Positions 16,737-21,686 of a stretch of 21,686 nucleotides of DNA are shown piece by piece. Each line of letters begins with the position of its first letter. Position 1 is the stretch's first letter. Source of the stretch: Chara braunii (taxonomy: Eukaryota > Streptophyta > Charophyceae > Charales > Characeae); contig BFEA01000251.1 in the NCBI GenBank assembly GCA_003427395.1, forward strand, positions 577,142-598,827, in the 5' to 3' direction. The notes beneath the pieces were generated by a model. The model had not been told where the DNA came from, ran no database searches, and saw nothing but the letters and a program-made list of their open reading frames with translations. A program made the position numbers and the translations under genes.

Positions 16737-18420
16737 ACCCCCCCAAGGGGAAACCAAGCTGCATATATGGTGAGCCAAACGGTTGCCGCGAAAGCTAGAA
16801 AATGTTTTGACCAAAATTTGTAACTTATGTAGAGAGACTGTAGATAATATACCTATGGAGGTGAATCCCAATCAAATTGCTTAAGCCAAACTGCAGAACT
16901 GCCAACAGGAAAGCCCCACCAGGAATACGGGGAAGAGTTTAAACTTTAAACCACTAGACTGCACGACTACACGGCCCGGCCTTGCAAAAGAAACTCGTTG
17001 CCTACTCCGAAAGTTTGGGCCCAGCGCGCCCTTGATAAATTTTGTCAATGGCTGGTGTGGCATTTTCGGGCCTCCGAAACTCAAGCTGAGGGGCCCCCGA
17101 CCAATGTATAGTTGTGCGCTGGTGGTTTAAGGACAACACTGACATTGCTCAAGTAGCTATGTGCATGTGGAGGTGAAAAGCATAACTTACAAAACACACC
17201 AAGAATGGATGAAACATTTTCCAGCACGTTTGCTCAAAGTCCGGATGCGAGAAAGTCGTGTTCCGCCCAAGGATAATTGAGGAAACTGAAAATGAAGGCC
17301 ACAAGCCCTAACTGACTGACCAAAGAGAAACTGGGCCAAACCCCGGTAGACTTTCGAGCCTTAGTCGACCCCACTGCGGGTCCCAATTGGCTCGGCCCGC
17401 CCACACTCATGCTCAAGGCGCGGGCCATTCGTCCCAGGGTCAACCCCACCTAGTGCTTTGAGATGAATGGGGGTGGGCCATTGCGCGAGAGAGCTTTGAC
17501 ATTGAGGATGTAGCTCAACCCTCATGCCGGGTGGTAGTCTCGCTGGTCATTCCGTAGCGCCAATTTTTTTCGATTTTTTGTTGTGTTACCAAGCAATTGC
17601 TCCTTCCAATACTCAGGCAGTCCAGGGGTTTTTTGAGAGTCTTTCTTCCTTTGTGAGCAGGCTAAGCGTCATCCTTAGGCCGCACACCATTTCCCTAAAC
17701 CTTGTGTACCTATGGCGTCTTCGGGGTGCGGCGAAGCCGTCTTACCCCTCGCCTCTACGCCCCGGTTGGGCCTCATGCATCTCAGTCAACTCCATTGCCG
17801 CAGGCCCCTTAGTCTCTTCGGGGCCTTTACATGCATGCACACATACCATCACCTTTCCCTTGGTAAGATTGCACTTCGTTTTTCTCATCTACCCTCCAAT
17901 TCTCAAAAGCAAAAGTCATTTTCATGGGTTGGTTTTATGCTAGGGTCCCGCAGCCCCTTTGTCCCTCTTCCCTCTCCTTCTTGGTGCCCGGTTCCTCCCG
18001 TCCCCATCCCGCTTAAGGCATCCTTAGCCCTCACTCACCTGCACAATCCCACACAAAGCAAAGATCCATACAAATCCCCCGTTGGGGGTCAATACATAGC
18101 CCTTCTCACATGCCTATCCTTTTCATGCTCTTTGGTTGTTCTTTGTTCCCTTTCCTTGCTCAATCAGCCCACCCTCTTCTCATAGTCATGCAGTCGGGGA
18201 AATGGTTAAGTCAAACTGACCTTGCTTAATATTTCACTTTCTCCGGATCTCGTCCTTTCTCACTTTCCCACCGTCCTTTTTCTTTGCCTTCTTGGTGGCA
18301 CAAGGGACCGGCTACCCTCCCCTTGCCCTCTTTCTCCACCAAGTGAGGTCTGATCTCTTCTTGCCGTCCGCACCCTGGCAATGTACCAAGTGAGGGGAGA
18401 AGGGTTAGTCATATGCCAAG
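16737..18420. other. Unassigned sequence, possible 5' region of the coiled-coil locus
   Basis: Any promoter of the minus-strand locus would be in here, but I see no TATA box or other element that I can defend. Plus-strand open frames of 139 and 157 codons (17524-17943 and 17712-18185) are Pro/Ser/Leu-rich, overlap each other in different frames and have no motif, so I do not call them genes. Several CT-rich stretches occur at 17940-18340. Confidence 0.4.
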
Positions 18421-18499
18421 TGAGAGGAAGAGAGAGAGGGAGGCAAAGTGAATGAGGAGAGAAAGAGTGGTGGAGAGGGGAGGAGAGGGAGAGTGAGAA

Positions 18500-18559
<60 letters not shown>

Positions 18560-18641
18560 GGAGAGAAAGAGAGAGAAAGAGAGAGAGAAGAGGAGAGAGA
18601 GAGAAAAAGAAAAGGAGGGAGGGAGAAGGAGAGAGAGAAGA
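18421..18641. repeat. GA-rich purine tract
   Basis: Almost pure purine on the plus strand, with a clean (GA)n core at about 18503-18555 and degraded flanks (GAAAGA, GGAGGGA). It immediately precedes the tandem arrays. Confidence 0.95.
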
Positions 18642-18699
18642 GATTTCTAATCCTAATCAAGTCATCACCCGTAGTAGCAGCCAAATGTCGGTCACCTAT

Positions 18700-19984
18700 C
18701 CCATAGTGAAAGATCAACTAAGTATGAACCGGATGCTATAACACACATGAACTTGCCAATTGAGGAACTAGGACTAGCGGAAAGCACATGCTCATAGAGA
18801 AGAGATCAACTAAGTAAGATCCGGAACATCACAACACACATGGACATGACAAGGAGAAGCTAGAACTAGTGGAAAAGCACATGCACATAGAGGAAAGTTC
18901 GACTGGAACATCACCCCAAGCATGAACATGACAATGAGAGGCTAGAACTAATGGAAAGCACATGCATATAGAGAAGAAATCAACTAAGCAAGATCCGGAA
19001 CATCACAACACACATGAACACGACAATGAGAAGCTAGAACTAGTGGAAAAGCACATGCACATAGAGGAAGGACTAACCGGAACATCACACCAAGCACGAA
19101 CATGACAATGAGAGGCTAAAACTAATGGAAAGTGCATGCACATAGAGAAGAGATCAACTAAGTAAGATCCGGAACATCACAACACGCATGGACATGACAA
19201 TGAGAAGCTTATAACTAGCGGAAAGCACATGCACATAGAGAGGAGATCAACTAAACAGGATCCGGAACATGACATCAAGCATGAACATAACAATAAGAAA
19301 ATGAAAAACACATGCATATAGAGAAGAGATCAACTAAGTAAGATCCGAAACATCACAACACACATGGACATGACAATGAGAAGCTAGACTAATGGAAAGC
19401 ATATGCACATAGAGAGGAGATCAACTAAACAAGATCCGGAACATGACATCACACATGGACATGACAATGAGAAGCTAGACTAGTGGAAATCACACACATA
19501 CAGAGGGAATCAACTAAAACAAGTTGGCATTAAGCATGAACATGACAATGAGAAGTTAGAACTAATGGAAAGCACATGCTCATAGGGAAGAGATCATCTA
19601 AATAAGAACTGGTACATCTCAACACACATGGACATGACAATGAGAAGCTAGACTAGTGGAGAGCACATGCACACAGAGAGGAGATCACTAAACAAGATCC
19701 GGAATATGACATCACACATGGACATGACAATGAGAAGCTAGACTACTGGAAAGTACATGCACGTAGAGAGGAGATCAACTAAACAAGATCCGGAACATGA
19801 CATCACACATGGACATGACAATGAGGAGCTAGACTAGTTGAAAGTACATGCACGTAGAGTGGAGATCAACTAAATAAGATTCAGAACATAGCATCAAGCA
19901 TGAACATAACAATGAGAAGCTAGAACTAATGAAAAACACATGCACATCGAGAAGAGATCAACTAAACAAGATTCGCAATATGAC
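18700..19984. repeat. Tandem array A, period about 91 bp
   Basis: About 14 diverged units. Each contains GATCAACTAA, a GATCCGGAACAT block, ACATGGACATGACAATGAGA, AGCTAGACTAGTGG and GCACATGCACATAGAGA. The GATCAACTA anchor occurs at 18712, 18803, 19152, 19245, 19328, 19419, 19683, 19773, 19864 and 19955, with spacing mostly 90-93. Units near 18900-19080 lack the anchor, and some are shortened to 83-84. No coding potential. Confidence 0.95.
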
Positions 19985-21686
19985 CTTCATTCATGTGAGT
20001 GAAAGCAAGAGTCTAAGTAGGCAAGATCACCAAGGTTGAACCGAAAGCCATCCATGAAAGAAGCGGTGCACTACTTACTAGTGTATAAGTGAAAAGCATA
20101 AGTGTGGACCCAATTCACCAAGATTGCCCCAAAGATCATTCATGAAAGTAGCGGTGCACTACCTACTAGTGTATGAGTGAACAACATGAGTGTGAGTAGC
20201 TCAAATCACCAAGATTGAATCAAAGGTCATTCATGAAAGTTGCGGTGCACTACTTACTACTTTATGAGTGAAAAGCATGAGTCTGAGTAGCCCAATTCAC
20301 CAAGTTTGCAGCAAGGATCGTTCATGAAAGTAGCGGTGTACTACCCACTAGTGTATGAGTGAAAGGCAAGAGTTTGAATAACCCAAATCACCAAGAATGC
20401 ATCAAATATCACCCATGAAAGTTGCGGTGCACTACCTACTAGTGTATGAGTGAACAGCATGAGAGTGAGTAGCCTAATTCACCAAGATTGAGCCAAAGAT
20501 CATCCATAGAAGTTGCGGTGCACTACCTACTAGTGTATGAACATCATGAGTGTGAGTAACCCAAATCATCAAGAATGCAGCAAAGATCTTCTATGAAAGT
20601 AGCGGTGCACTACCTACTAGTGTATGAGGGAACATCCTGAGTGTGAGTAACCCAAATCATCTAGAATGCAGCAAAGATCATCCATGAAAGTAGCGATGCA
20701 CTACCTACTAGTGTATGAGTGAACAACCTGAGTGTGAGTAACCCAAATCGCCAAGAATGCAGCAAAGATCATCCATGAAAGTTGATGTGCACTACCTACT
20801 AGTGTATGAGTGAACAACATGAGTGTGAGTAACCCAAATCACCAAGAATGCAGCAAAGATCATCCATGAAAGTTGATGTGCACTACCTACTAGTGTATGA
20901 GTGAACAACATGAGTGTGAGTAACCCAAATCATCAAGAATGCGGCAAAGATCTTCTATGAAAGTAGCGGTGCAATACCTACTAGTGTATGAGTGAACAGC
21001 ATGAGTGTGAGCGGTCCAAGTCACCTAGAATGCAGCAAAGATCATCCATGAAAGTAGCCGTGCACTACCTACTAGTGTATGAGTGAACAACATGAGTGTG
21101 ATTAGTCCAATCACCAAGAATGCATCAGAGATCATCCATGAAAGTAGCGGTGCACTACCTAGTAGTGTATGAGTGAACAACATGAGTGTGAGTAACCAAA
21201 ATCATCAAGAATGCAGCAAAGATCTTCTATGAAAGTAGCGGTGCACTACGTACTAGTGTATGAGTGAACAGCATGAGTGTGAGCAATCCAAATCACCAGG
21301 AATGCATCAGAGACCATCTATAGAAGTTGCGGTGCACTACCGCCTAGTATATGAGTGAACAGCATGAGTGCGAGTAACCCAAATCACCAAGAATGCATCA
21401 GAGATCATCCATAAAAGTTGCGGTGCACTACCTACTAGTGTATGCATGAACAACATGAGTGTGAGTAGTCCAAATCATCAAGAATGCAACAAAGATCTTC
21501 TATGAAAGTAGCGGTGCACTACCTACTAGTGTATGAGTGAACAAATGAGTGTGAGCAGTCCAAGTCACCTAGAATGCAGCAAAGATCATCCATGAAAGTA
21601 GCGGTGCACTACCTACTAGTGTATGAGTGAACAACATGAGTGTGATTAAGTCCAAATCACCAAGAATGCATCAGAGATCATCCATG
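19985..21686. repeat. Tandem array B, period 91 bp, continues past the window
   Basis: About 19 units anchored on GCGGTGCACTACCTACTAGT at 20063, 20151, 20242, 20333, 20424, 20515, 20602, 20693, 20784, 20875, 20966, 21057, 21147, 21238, 21329, 21420, 21511 and 21601; spacing is 91 with a few 87-90. Early units are more diverged, and later units fall into variant classes that recur in order. It is cut by the window end. The monomer does not visibly align with array A. Confidence 0.97.

Noticed and set aside
16930-16995. tRNA-like A box near TCTAGTGGTTTAAA on the minus strand
   Set aside because: No B box at the right distance and no cloverleaf or TSD; probably chance.
17524-18185. Plus-strand genes of 139 and 157 codons
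   Set aside because: The two frames overlap each other, composition is that of CT-rich DNA, and no motif, signal peptide or convincing membrane protein pattern was found.
19985-21686. CRISPR array
   Set aside because: The 91-bp units are contiguous repeats without unique spacers, and the context is eukaryotic.

Overview
The window looks like repeat-rich nuclear DNA of a eukaryote, probably of the plant/green-algal lineage. It has long GA/CT and ACT microsatellites, 91-bp satellite arrays, several retroposon insertions with target-site duplications (TSDs), a short hAT-type DNA element, U6 snRNA-derived sequence, and one large gene-like locus broken by stops, shifts and possible short introns. 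I see no operons or bacterial gene layout. The lineage call is inference; no marker gene settles it.

Layout. 1-133 is a microsatellite. 473-797 is one copy of a 325-bp dispersed repeat whose second copy lies at 7881-8205, exactly 7408 bp away without a gap; open coding-like stretches follow the first copy (798-1265). 1266-3984 is mostly featureless apart from a 56-bp tandem duplication and a 94-bp perfect duplication around a single N, which is probably an assembly artefact. 3985-5790 holds CCGGA-rich sequences in opposite orientations, a foldback with a perfect 64-bp core stem, a 129-bp tandem duplication and a head-to-head pair of U6-like fragments. 6107-6565 is a non-autonomous hAT-type element with a perfect 8-bp TSD. 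6935-7024 is a small tRNA-derived retroposon with a perfect 16-bp TSD.

8598-16736 (minus strand) is the ruin, or intron-split form, of one gene for a very large coiled-coil protein of roughly 2,300 codons. Its reading frame can be followed through two retroposon insertions. One is a 486-bp poly(A) element at 10653-11138. The other is a dimer-like tRNA-derived element at 15276-15945 whose insertion unit (681 bp with TSD) is a multiple of three. Removing either insertion with one TSD copy leaves the coding blocks in register. Most remaining interruptions are in-frame TAG/TGA/TAA codons, each explicable by a single C-to-T change, plus a few 1-nt shifts. Some of the stops fall inside plausible GT-AG introns, so a partly functional spliced gene cannot be excluded.

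16872-18420 shows no convincing gene. 18421-18641 is a GA-rich tract. 18700 to the window end consists of two adjacent tandem arrays with unrelated-looking monomers but the same period of about 91 bp; the second shows higher-order structure and continues past the window.

I did not find a coherent new multi-gene system. The most interesting material is the repeat biology (U6 head-to-head pair, foldback, hAT element, nested retroposons) and the decay pattern of the coiled-coil gene.
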